The notes below the pieces were generated by a model. It did not search any database and was not told where the DNA came from. It was given only the letters and a program-made list of their open reading frames with translations. A stretch of 64,000 nucleotides of DNA from Bin5 sp034422415 (GTDB lineage: Bacteria > Chloroflexota > Anaerolineae > Caldilineales > Caldilineaceae): the NCBI GenBank assembly GCA_965202955.1, contig OZ241871.1:5084001-5148000 (forward strand), given 5' to 3'. Shown piece by piece: positions 51,089-59,491 of this stretch; within the stretch, counting starts at the first letter, position 1; each line of letters opens with the position of its first letter. The translations under genes and the position numbers were made by a program.

Positions 51089-52276
51089 ATGGCCCGCGCG
51101 TGCGTGAAGCGCCGTCTGCGGTGGCTGCTACCACTCCTGATGTTTGCCCTAGGCGGATGTTTTTCACCGGTGCGCGCGGTGCCTACGCCGACACCCTGGC
51201 CCACGCCCGTACTGTCCGAACAGGAGAGTTACCAGGTTACGCGCGGCACGGTCGAAGACCGTTTTCAGCTGATCGCGGAGGTGGCGCCCTTGCGCTGGGA
51301 GCCGCTCGCATTTGCGGTTGACGGCCAACTGGCCGCCGTTCATGTCCATGAGGGCGAGGAGGCCGAAGAGGGTGAGATTCTTGCCGAGCTGATCATGCCA
51401 GACCTGCTCGAACAGCTGGAGCAGGCCCGCCTAGACCTCTCGAAGGCGGAGAGCGTACTCTGGGTGTACGAGAACGAGCAGAGCTTCAACCTGGAGAGAG
51501 CGCAGCTGGAGGTGCGCAGCGCCGAACTGCTGCTGGCACAGGCGCGCAATGGGGGCGACGCTGACCGGATCTCGCTGCAGGAGGTCGCGCTTGAACTTGC
51601 GCAGCTGAATCTACGAGAAACCGAAAGCCGGGTTGACCCGTCGCTGGAACAGGCTGTTGAGCGCGCCCGGCTGGCCGTCGATGCGCTCGAACGGCAGGTC
51701 GAAGAGCGCCGCATTCGGGCCCCGTTCGCGGGCCAGGTCGTGGCGGTGGGCGTTGGACTGACGAGCATGCGCGGCCCGCTTGAGCCGCCTGAGCGCCGCG
51801 CCGAGGTGCCGGCATTTTCTCCGTTCATGGTCATTGTCGTACCGCAGCCGGTCGAATTGATCGTATCCAGCCAGAGCGCACGGGTCTCGGACCTGGCGGT
51901 GGGCCAGCGGGTTACGGCGGCGCATCGCTGGGCGCAGGACAAGCCGTTTCCCGTGCGGGTGGCCCAGCTGCCAATTATCTCCTCGGGTGATCGTTTCACG
52001 CCGGGCTTTCCGGGCTCAATTCATCTCACGGTCGAGGGAGACTCTCCGCAGCTTGTTGCCGGTGAGTTTGTCAACATTGAGGTTGTGGCCGCGGTGCAGG
52101 AGGATACGCTCGTATTGCCCGACGCGGCCGTGCGGCGGTTCGGCGGCCGCACTTTCGTGGTTGTCCAGGATGGCGACCGCCAGCGCCGTGTCGACATCCG
52201 CATCGGCCTCGAGAGCCAGGGCATGGTCGAGGTGCTGGAAGGTCTGAACGAGGGCGATATCGTTGTGGGTAGGTAG
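51089..52276 (+). CDS. Periplasmic-adaptor-like (HlyD/MacA) lipoprotein
   Basis: Adaptor subunit of a MacB-type system, about 395 residues. The N-terminus from ATG 51089 is a lipoprotein signal with R-R-L-R and the lipobox F-A-L-G-G-C; upstream ATGs at 51062 and 51050 would give an over-long signal. A Thr-Pro spacer follows. The first lipoyl half begins with V-H-V-H-E-G-E-E, then a helical hairpin (residues about 95-210, L-E-Q-L-E-Q-A-R-L), the second half with I-R-A-P-F-A-G-Q-V, and a C-terminal barrel. The stop is immediately followed by the permease ATG. In a probable single-membrane cell it would anchor outside the membrane. Confidence 0.9.
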   Translation: MARACVKRRLRWLLPLLMFALGGCFSPVRAVPTPTPWPTPVLSEQESYQVTRGTVEDRFQLIAEVAPLRWEPLAFAVDGQLAAVHVHEGEEAEEGEILAELIMPDLLEQLEQARLDLSKAESVLWVYENEQSFNLERAQLEVRSAELLLAQARNGGDADRISLQEVALELAQLNLRETESRVDPSLEQAVERARLAVDALERQVEERRIRAPFAGQVVAVGVGLTSMRGPLEPPERRAEVPAFSPFMVIVVPQPVELIVSSQSARVSDLAVGQRVTAAHRWAQDKPFPVRVAQLPIISSGDRFTPGFPGSIHLTVEGDSPQLVAGEFVNIEVVAAVQEDTLVLPDAAVRRFGGRTFVVVQDGDRQRRVDIRIGLESQGMVEVLEGLNEGDIVVGR

Positions 52277-55117
52277 ATGTCATTCTATCTCCGTTTTCTC
52301 GGGCTTGCGCTGCGCCGTCTCTCCAGCCGGCCCGGCCTGACCCTGCTGTCACTGCTCAGCATCATACTGGCGATCGGCATGGTTGCCAGCATTCCGATCT
52401 TCTCGCAGGGGGTCAGCTATTTGCTGCTCCAGGACGAGCTGGCCGAAATCGGGGCCACTTTCCACCGTCCGCCCCTGACGATGCGCTTTTATTTCATCGT
52501 TCCAAAGCGCCGCGCCCTGTCGCTGGACAGCGCGCTCCGACTGGAAGACAGGTATCGCAACATTGTGGAGCGGGAGACCGGTCTCTCCGTTGCCGATACC
52601 CTCACCTACGTCGCCAGCCCCGGCATGACGATCCAGCCTCTGACCGAGGACACCGTCTACACCCAGCTGAAAGAGAACGTCATCGTCGAGAACGTTCAGT
52701 TCGCTGTCGTCACCGGTATCGGGGAGCGGATTTCGGTTGTGGAGGGCCTCCCCTACGGGACCGAGAGCACTGAGGGCGGCGTGGCTGTCTGGCTGTACGC
52801 AGAAAAGGCGGCCGAGATGGGGTTTCAGGTGGGCGAGACCTACCGGATGGTCGAGGGCAGCTCCCGCCGGTCGATTCCGATCCGTGTCGCCGGGATCTGG
52901 GAGCCGGCCGACCCTTCTGACTTTTACTGGTCGGCAACGACGATTTCGTGGCGCAAGCTGCTGCTGGTAACCGACAGCGTCTACCGGCGTGCGGTCGAGC
53001 CCGAGATCAGCCGCAAGACCGGCATCGCGGTCTGGTATCTCAGCCCGGATGAGGAGGCGCTGCAGCTGCATCAGGCCGATGCCGTTGCCAACGGTCTGCG
53101 CATTGTGCCCAGCCGCGCCGATCTCGTCTTCCCGGGCACGAAGATGGATGTTTCGCCGGAGCGGCCCTTGAACCGTTACTTGCAGCGCAGGGCGAGCCTG
53201 TCGGCGCTGCTGGTCGGCTTCAGCCTACCGGCGCTGGGCCTGCTGCTTTTCTTTCTGTGGATTCTATCCCACGTGACAGCGCAGTTTCAGCAGGAAGAGG
53301 TCGCGATCCTGGCGTCGCGCGGCGCCGGCCGCCGCTTTGTCGCATTCCTGATCCTGCTGGAGACGCTGCTCCTGCTCGCGGTCGGCATACCGCTGGGCCT
53401 GGGCGCGGGCTACGTCATGGCGCGCGCGATGGGGCTGGCATCGGGCTTCCTGCTCTTCACGCCGCGCGCCGGCATTCCCGCCACACTGCTGGAGGTGGAC
53501 TGGCGGCTGGTCGGGCTGGCGCTGTTGCTGCTTGTCCTCGCACGCGGCATTCCTGCGTTGCGCGCGGCGCGCGGCGGCATCGTTCAGCATCTGCAGGTCC
53601 GCTCGCGTCCGCGTGCTGCGATTACGACGCTGCTGCTCTTTGGCGACGCCGCGCTCATCGCTCTGAGCTGGTACGCCTATCAACAGTTGAGCCAGCGCGG
53701 CACGCTGGGCATCATCGGTTGGGAGCCGAGCGGCGACCCCTTTCGCGATCCGTTGCTGCTGCTTGCGCCTTCACTCTTCGTCTTCACGTCCGCCCTGGTT
53801 CTGACCCATCTATTCCCGCTGCTGATGCGGCCGCTCGATCGCGTGGGCAGCCGTCTGCGCTCGTTCGTGGGCTATATGGGCCTGACGCAGCTGCACCGGC
53901 AGGGTTCGCACTACTCCGGCAGCCTCTTTCTGACGATGGTCTGCCTCAGCCTTGGCGCCTTTTACGCCTCGATGGCGCTCAGCCTCGACCAGTGGCTGGC
54001 CGACCGCATCTACTACGAAATCGGGGCCGACTACCGTTTCCAGCAGGGCATTCCGCCGCCTGATATGGGTGGGCCGGTTGCGCCGGATGCAGAGCCGGAC
54101 CCCGAAGTGGTCAGCGCGTGGCTGCTGCCTGTCGGCGACTACCTGGAGATTCCGGGCGTGGAAGACGCGACGCGCGTCGCGGTCTTCAAGGCCAAGACCA
54201 GCGTTTCGCGCAGCATCGACGCCGTCTTCCTCGGCATCGACCGTTTCGACTTCCCGCGCGTCGCCTTTCACCGTTCGGATTTCAACCAGTTTCCGCTGGG
54301 CGAGCTGATGAACCGTCTCGGAATGTATCCCAACGGAATTCTCGTCTCGCGCAACTTTCTTGAACGCGCCCACTTGATCGAGGGCCAGACGACAAAGCTG
54401 AACGTGACGATCAACTACGGCAATTTTGAGCATGAGTTCCTGGTCGTCGGCGTCTACGACTACTTTCCCACCGCCTATCCGCAGGACACGGAGGTCTTCG
54501 TCGGCAACCTGGGCTATCTGTTCGACCAGGTCGGCGACGAGAGCCTGCACCAGATCTGGATGACGACCAGCGAAGGCGCGTCGGCCGAGACGATCGTGGA
54601 CAATCTGCTCGATCTTGGCATCTGGCCTGTCCGGAAACGGGACGCGCGCGCGCTCATCACGCTGGACGAGGAAAGGGTCGAGCGGATCGGCCTCTACGGC
54701 ATATTGTCGGTCGGGTTCCTGGCGTCAACTTTTCTGGCAAGTCTCGGACTTCTGGTCTACACCTATGCTTCTCTCCAGGGCCGCCTGCAGCAGATCAGCG
54801 TACTGCGAGCGGTCGGCCTCAAGACGCGGCTGGTGCTGGCGATGGTGGGCGTCGAGTATCTCGGTGTAATCCTGTTTGGCGTGCTGTGGGGCGTGGTGGT
54901 GGGCATCGCCACGGCCTATCTCTACGTGCCCTTTTTCCGGGTGAGCGGCGACCCGGTCTTTGCCCTGCCGCCTTTTGTGCGCCACATCGCCTGGGGACAG
55001 ATCGGCGTTCTGGCGCTGGTATTCGGTACGGCGTTGCTGGGTTCGCAGGCGGTCATTCTCTATTGGAGCACGCGTCGCGATCTGTTCCAGGTCTTGCGCA
55101 TGGGGCAGCGGGAGTAG
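52277..55117 (+). CDS. FtsX/MacB-like ABC permease
   Basis: Large permease of 946 residues. One membrane helix lies near residues 15-38, followed by an external domain of about 270 residues. A cluster of helices lies around 305-460 and a further one near 495-520. A second external domain follows, and the final FtsX-type triplet is near 800-935 (L-Y-G-I-L-S-V-G-F-L-A and L-R-A-V-G-L-K-T-R). This double arrangement is typical of LolCE/MacB relatives with two FtsX domains. Start and stop abut the adaptor and the ATPase gene, so one operon. It probably moves a lipid, peptide or antibiotic, or couples ATP hydrolysis to an external process. Confidence 0.9.
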   Translation: MSFYLRFLGLALRRLSSRPGLTLLSLLSIILAIGMVASIPIFSQGVSYLLLQDELAEIGATFHRPPLTMRFYFIVPKRRALSLDSALRLEDRYRNIVERETGLSVADTLTYVASPGMTIQPLTEDTVYTQLKENVIVENVQFAVVTGIGERISVVEGLPYGTESTEGGVAVWLYAEKAAEMGFQVGETYRMVEGSSRRSIPIRVAGIWEPADPSDFYWSATTISWRKLLLVTDSVYRRAVEPEISRKTGIAVWYLSPDEEALQLHQADAVANGLRIVPSRADLVFPGTKMDVSPERPLNRYLQRRASLSALLVGFSLPALGLLLFFLWILSHVTAQFQQEEVAILASRGAGRRFVAFLILLETLLLLAVGIPLGLGAGYVMARAMGLASGFLLFTPRAGIPATLLEVDWRLVGLALLLLVLARGIPALRAARGGIVQHLQVRSRPRAAITTLLLFGDAALIALSWYAYQQLSQRGTLGIIGWEPSGDPFRDPLLLLAPSLFVFTSALVLTHLFPLLMRPLDRVGSRLRSFVGYMGLTQLHRQGSHYSGSLFLTMVCLSLGAFYASMALSLDQWLADRIYYEIGADYRFQQGIPPPDMGGPVAPDAEPDPEVVSAWLLPVGDYLEIPGVEDATRVAVFKAKTSVSRSIDAVFLGIDRFDFPRVAFHRSDFNQFPLGELMNRLGMYPNGILVSRNFLERAHLIEGQTTKLNVTINYGNFEHEFLVVGVYDYFPTAYPQDTEVFVGNLGYLFDQVGDESLHQIWMTTSEGASAETIVDNLLDLGIWPVRKRDARALITLDEERVERIGLYGILSVGFLASTFLASLGLLVYTYASLQGRLQQISVLRAVGLKTRLVLAMVGVEYLGVILFGVLWGVVVGIATAYLYVPFFRVSGDPVFALPPFVRHIAWGQIGVLALVFGTALLGSQAVILYWSTRRDLFQVLRMGQRE

Positions 55118-55121
55118 GAGC

Positions 55122-57158
55122 ATGGTTCAAGCCGAGGGTGCATTGAGCGGCCCCCTTGTGATCTGTGACAATCTGGTCAAGATCTATCAGATCGATGAGA
55201 TCGAAGTCGTGGCCCTGCAGGGACTCGACCTGGAAATCGGCCGCGGCGAGATGATGGCCATTATTGGCGCGAGCGGTAGCGGCAAATCCTCGCTACTCAA
55301 CATTATCGGCGGGCTGGACCGCCCTTCGGCCGGCCAGATATCGGTCGATGGCCGCAATCTGCTCAAGGCGCCGGAGCGGGAGTTGGAGGATTACCGGCTG
55401 CGCGATGTGGGCTTCGTCTGGCAGCAGTCGGCGCGCAACCTGATTCCATATCTGACCGCGCAGGAGAACGTCGAGTTGCCGATGATCGCGGCCGGCGGCG
55501 GTGTCGCGCAGCCGCGGGAGCGGGCGCGTGAGCTACTGGACGCGGTCGGGCTGCTGAGCCACAGCCACCATCGCTTAAGCCAGCTCTCCGGCGGGCAGCA
55601 GCAGCGGATTGCGATTGCGGTTGCTCTGGCCAACCAGCCGCAGATCCTTCTGGCCGATGAGCCGACCGGAGAGGTGGACTCGGTCACAGCACAGCAGATC
55701 TGGCAGCTGTTCCGGGAGTTGAACCGGCGCTACAATCTCACGAGCATCATCGTAAGTCACGACCGCGATATCGCCCGCGTCGTTGACCGCGTAATCGGCA
55801 TACGGGACGGTAAGATCAGCACGGAAATGGTGCGCCAAGCGGGCGGCGACGTGGTCGAAGAGGGCCTTTTTGAAATGCACGAGTACGGCGAAACGGATGC
55901 GGCGGTGGGGGACCTGCCGCCCGTGGTCGCGGAGGCCGACGTTATCGCGCAACTTGAGGAGCGGGTGGTCCTTGACTCGGTCGGACGGTTGCAGATGCCG
56001 CGCGAGTATCTTGAGAACAAGGGCATCGGCCGCCGCGCCGTCGTCCAGTTGGTCGAAGACGGGATCCTGGTGCGTCCAACGCAGGAACGGTTCGCGCCGG
56101 TTGGGGATCCCGGCGCCGCTGACGGAGATGAAGGGGGGCCTGAAGGCGCGCAGGCAGGTCCTGCAGCAATGGACCAGGACCCAACACCTGAAAGAGGCGC
56201 CGGCTGGTGGCGGCGGCTCTGGAGCAGGTCGGAGCCTGCCGATGCCGACGAGCCTCTTTCTGAACAGGCGGCCAATCCCTGGGCGGGGGGCTTCGCGACC
56301 GGCGCAGCAGGCGATGCCGATGGCGACTCCTCGGCGGCCGGCGCGCGCGAAACGCTGCAGTGGGACTACGGCAGCGACACCGGCGGCGACCGCTGGGAGG
56401 CCTCTGCCCCATCTTCGAACGGGGGCGTTGAAACGGCATCGCGGCAGCTGGCGATTTCGGAGTTCGACAGCGGACCTCTCGTCGAAGTCAGCGAACTGCA
56501 GCGTATCTACGAAGTCGGGGACCAGTCGGTCCACGCGCTGCGGGGCATCGACATTGTCATTCCACGCCGCAGCTTCACACTCTTCCGGGGCCGCTCGGGT
56601 TCGGGCAAGACGACACTGTTGAATCTCATCGGCAGCCTGGACACACCGAGCGCGGGCCGGGTCTCGCTCTTCGGGCAGGATATCGGTCAGCTGTCCGCTG
56701 ACGAGTGCGCCCAATTGCGCCAACTCTATATTGGGTTTGTTTTTCAGGCATTTTCCCTCATCCCGACCTTGTCGGCGCAGGAAAACGTGGAGATGACGCT
56801 GCGCCTGCTGGGAATATCGGCCGAGAAGAGGAGGCAAAGGGCGGCCTATTGCCTTTCGCTCGTCGGGCTCAGCCGCTGGGCCGATCACAGGCCGTTCGAG
56901 ATGTCAGGCGGTCAGCAGCAGCGCCTGTCGATCGCCCGCGCGCTCGCGCACGGGCCGGCGATGCTGATCGCAGACGAGCCGACCAGCGACCTGGACAGCG
57001 AGACGGGCCGCCAGATCCTGGAGCTGTTCGCGCGGTTGGTAGAGGAGGAGGGCATCACCGCGCTGGTCGCCAGCCACGATCCGGCCAGCGATGACTTCGC
57101 CACCGAAGTGTACGAGTTGCAGGATGGCCGCATTGCCGGTCGGTCCAGACCGGGGTAA
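55122..57158 (+). CDS. Double ABC ATPase with an AbrB-like linker domain
   Basis: Single 678-residue chain with two LolD/MacB-type ATPases. The first has Walker A G-A-S-G-S-G-K-S-S (about residue 49), L-S-G-G-Q-Q-Q-R (about 155) and L-L-A-D-E-P-T-G-E. The second has G-R-S-G-S-G-K-T-T (about 490), M-S-G-G-Q-Q-Q-R (about 593) and L-I-A-D-E-P-T-S-D. Residues about 280-320 of the linker read like an AbrB/SpoVT swapped hairpin (V-V-L-D-S-V-G-R-L-Q-M-P-R-E-Y). An acidic, low-complexity stretch of roughly 100 residues follows. ATG 55122 has GGAG upstream; a longer frame overlaps the permease gene. Confidence 0.9.
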   Translation: MVQAEGALSGPLVICDNLVKIYQIDEIEVVALQGLDLEIGRGEMMAIIGASGSGKSSLLNIIGGLDRPSAGQISVDGRNLLKAPERELEDYRLRDVGFVWQQSARNLIPYLTAQENVELPMIAAGGGVAQPRERARELLDAVGLLSHSHHRLSQLSGGQQQRIAIAVALANQPQILLADEPTGEVDSVTAQQIWQLFRELNRRYNLTSIIVSHDRDIARVVDRVIGIRDGKISTEMVRQAGGDVVEEGLFEMHEYGETDAAVGDLPPVVAEADVIAQLEERVVLDSVGRLQMPREYLENKGIGRRAVVQLVEDGILVRPTQERFAPVGDPGAADGDEGGPEGAQAGPAAMDQDPTPERGAGWWRRLWSRSEPADADEPLSEQAANPWAGGFATGAAGDADGDSSAAGARETLQWDYGSDTGGDRWEASAPSSNGGVETASRQLAISEFDSGPLVEVSELQRIYEVGDQSVHALRGIDIVIPRRSFTLFRGRSGSGKTTLLNLIGSLDTPSAGRVSLFGQDIGQLSADECAQLRQLYIGFVFQAFSLIPTLSAQENVEMTLRLLGISAEKRRQRAAYCLSLVGLSRWADHRPFEMSGGQQQRLSIARALAHGPAMLIADEPTSDLDSETGRQILELFARLVEEEGITALVASHDPASDDFATEVYELQDGRIAGRSRPG

Positions 57159-57183
57159 TCGAGTCGCAGGAGACGAAGAAACT

Positions 57184-58209
57184 ATGTCCCAACAATACCG
57201 CGTTGCCGTCGCCGGCTGCCACCGCATGCTCGACAAGAAAGCGGCCAACCACAACTTTGCGACCGCCTTCGATGCCGATGTCGACACAGAGATCGTCGCC
57301 GTTTTCGACCTGGGCGACGAGACTCGACAGGCCTTTGTGGACTGTTGGGGCGCGCAGGTGGCGGCGTATCACAGCTTCAGTGAGTTGCTGCGGCAGGAAC
57401 GGCCCGACATTCTCTGCCTCGCGACCAGCCAGAAGATGCACGCCGGTCAGATCCAGGAGGCGGTCGCGGCGGGCGTGCGGGGTATTCTGTGCGACAAGCC
57501 GCTGGCTACCAGCCTGGCGGAGGCCGACGGATTGCTGGACGCCTGCCGGAATGCTGGCATTCCGCTGGCGTTTGGGCTCGACCGGCGCTGGCTCAGCTCC
57601 TACCGCCGCCTGGCCGAGCTGTTGCGCGGCGGTATCGTCGGACGGCTCCAGTCGCTGATCGTCTACGGCATCCCCAACCTGATCAATCACGGCTGTCATT
57701 GGTACGACGCGGCCCTTTATCTGGCCGGCGATCTTGAGCCGCAATGGGTGAGCGGCTTCGTGGAGGACCTGGAAGGAGAGCCGGCCGATTCGCGCCGCCG
57801 CCTGGATCCGACGGGCCGTTTGATGGTCGGTCTGGAGGGCGGTGTCGTCCTCTACTTCACGCCGGGCGGGAGCCGCCGGCAATCGTTCGACATCATCGGC
57901 GACGCGGGCCGCCTGACCGTGGTGGAAGATGGGCAGCAGGTATGGCGGTGGCAGGACAACGGCGCGCCATTGCCGCTGGATATTCCGCAGCCGGCCGGCG
58001 ACTTCCCTTCGGGCCGGGCGATGGTGCGCGACCTGGTCAATGCGCTGGCCGGCGGCGGGCAAACCGCCTGTGATGTGGAGGAGGCCCGTCGCGCGACCGA
58101 GATCGGTTTCGCCGCCCATCTATCGCACGCGTGCGGCGGCGCGCGCATCGAGCTCCCGGCAGCCGAGAGGACGCTGCGGATCCCATCCTTCCCCTGGGGA
58201 AACGAGTAG
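57184..58209 (+). CDS. Gfo/Idh/MocA family oxidoreductase
   Basis: Dehydrogenase of 341 residues. The start is V-A-V-A-G-C-H-R-M, a degenerate dinucleotide motif. The lysine motif is C-D-K-P-L and the catalytic region is N-H-G-C-H-W-Y-D. The C-terminal beta domain contains F-D-I-I-G-D-A-G-R. ATG 57184 follows AGGAG. It starts 25 bp after the double ATPase gene and may be read with that operon, although its function fits better with the convergent polysaccharide cluster that begins at 58229. Confidence 0.9.
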   Translation: MSQQYRVAVAGCHRMLDKKAANHNFATAFDADVDTEIVAVFDLGDETRQAFVDCWGAQVAAYHSFSELLRQERPDILCLATSQKMHAGQIQEAVAAGVRGILCDKPLATSLAEADGLLDACRNAGIPLAFGLDRRWLSSYRRLAELLRGGIVGRLQSLIVYGIPNLINHGCHWYDAALYLAGDLEPQWVSGFVEDLEGEPADSRRRLDPTGRLMVGLEGGVVLYFTPGGSRRQSFDIIGDAGRLTVVEDGQQVWRWQDNGAPLPLDIPQPAGDFPSGRAMVRDLVNALAGGGQTACDVEEARRATEIGFAAHLSHACGGARIELPAAERTLRIPSFPWGNE

Positions 58210-58228
58210 AGTTCCGGTCAGCTCTGCT

Positions 58229-59488
58229 CTAGCCGGGCGTATAGGCCGCGGCCACTTTGTGGAAGACGGCGATGATGTCGTCCACCTCTAGCGGACCCCA
58301 ACTTTCGTGGAAGTGCATATTGAAGCGGCTCTTCAGCATCGCCTCGACGTTGGGGCGGTGGAATTCGCGATCAGGGTCGCCCTTGTAGAGCGGGCTGGTC
58401 CAGGGGTAGCCGCTGCTGCCGAAGACACGGCGCTCCGTATACCACTCCTGGAGGTGCGGCACGCCCGTCCGGTAGTCGTCGGTGACCGGAAGACCCTCGG
58501 CGCGCACGCTTGCGCAGAATGTCTCCTTGTCGCAGCTGGCGTGCTCGGGATTGAACGCCACCGGCAGGAACCAGTAGCTGGATTCGATGCCCGGCGCGGT
58601 CTGCGGCAAGGTGATCATCTCCAGGTCGGCGGTGCCTTCGATCAGCTGGCCGACGATTGCCCGCCGGCGTTCGACCATGTCCGGCAATTTACGCAGCTGG
58701 ACCTGCCCGACCACGGCCGCGAAGTCGGTCTGGTTGAAGTTCAGCGTGGCCTGCATGTTGGTCGAGCCTTCCGGCAGAAAGTGGGGCTTGCCGCGGTCGG
58801 CCATGCGCCGCACCGAATGGTATAGCGCTTCGTCGCGGGTAAAGACGACGCCGCCCTGCGCGGCGGTGCTGTGGTGCTTGCCGGTCATTGTGGAGAAAGC
58901 GGAGATGTCGCCGAAACTGCCGAGCAGCTGCCCTTTGTAGCGCGCACCGTGGGCCTGGGCACAATCCTCGATCACGGGGATTCCGTGCGCCCGGGCCAGC
59001 TCCATGATGGCGCCGATTTCAGCAGGCTCGCCGGCGATGTGGGGCACGACAATGGCGCTCGTGCGAGGGGAAATCAGCTCCTCGATCTGCTCCGGACCGG
59101 TGTTGTAGCTGCCCGGCGCGGCGTCGGCGATCATGGGGATCATGCACTGCATGGGTATTGGCATGATGCCGCCGGGATCGGTGAAGGGGCCAATAATGAC
59201 CTCGCTGAACGCTTCCAGCTGCAGCGCCAATAGCGCCACGTAGATGGCCGCCGAGCCTGAGCTGACCGCATCGGCGTAGCCCCCACCCAGGTATTCCGCA
59301 AACTGGGCGCAGTAGGCCTCCTCCTCGTCGCCCTGGTATGAGCGGAGAATTCCGGTAGCGAGGACCTGATCGAGATAGGCGACGGCCGCCTCCTTTTCCT
59401 CGGGCCCGACGTGGGCGCGCGGTGGAAAGGGCGTATCCCTGACCGGCGTACCGCCATGCAGGGCCAACTTCTCCATTTTTTCGTTCAT
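58229..59488 (-). CDS. DegT/DnrJ/EryC1/StrS family aminotransferase-like protein
   Basis: PLP-dependent protein of 419 residues. Family signs are S-S-G-S-A-A-I-Y-V-A-L near residue 75, the aspartate in V-I-E-D-C-A-Q-A-H-G, and the lysine in T-M-T-G-K-H-H-S-T near residue 200. It starts L-A-L-H-G-G-T-P-V-R, as in many members annotated with sugar amination. It is the last gene of a leftward run with the heparinase-like and HpcH genes, 3 bp separating it from the former. In this setting it may deaminate rather than aminate a sugar. Confidence 0.9.
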   Translation of the reverse strand: MNEKMEKLALHGGTPVRDTPFPPRAHVGPEEKEAAVAYLDQVLATGILRSYQGDEEEAYCAQFAEYLGGGYADAVSSGSAAIYVALLALQLEAFSEVIIGPFTDPGGIMPIPMQCMIPMIADAAPGSYNTGPEQIEELISPRTSAIVVPHIAGEPAEIGAIMELARAHGIPVIEDCAQAHGARYKGQLLGSFGDISAFSTMTGKHHSTAAQGGVVFTRDEALYHSVRRMADRGKPHFLPEGSTNMQATLNFNQTDFAAVVGQVQLRKLPDMVERRRAIVGQLIEGTADLEMITLPQTAPGIESSYWFLPVAFNPEHASCDKETFCASVRAEGLPVTDDYRTGVPHLQEWYTERRVFGSSGYPWTSPLYKGDPDREFHRPNVEAMLKSRFNMHFHESWGPLEVDDIIAVFHKVAAAYTPG

Positions 59489-59491
59489 CGC

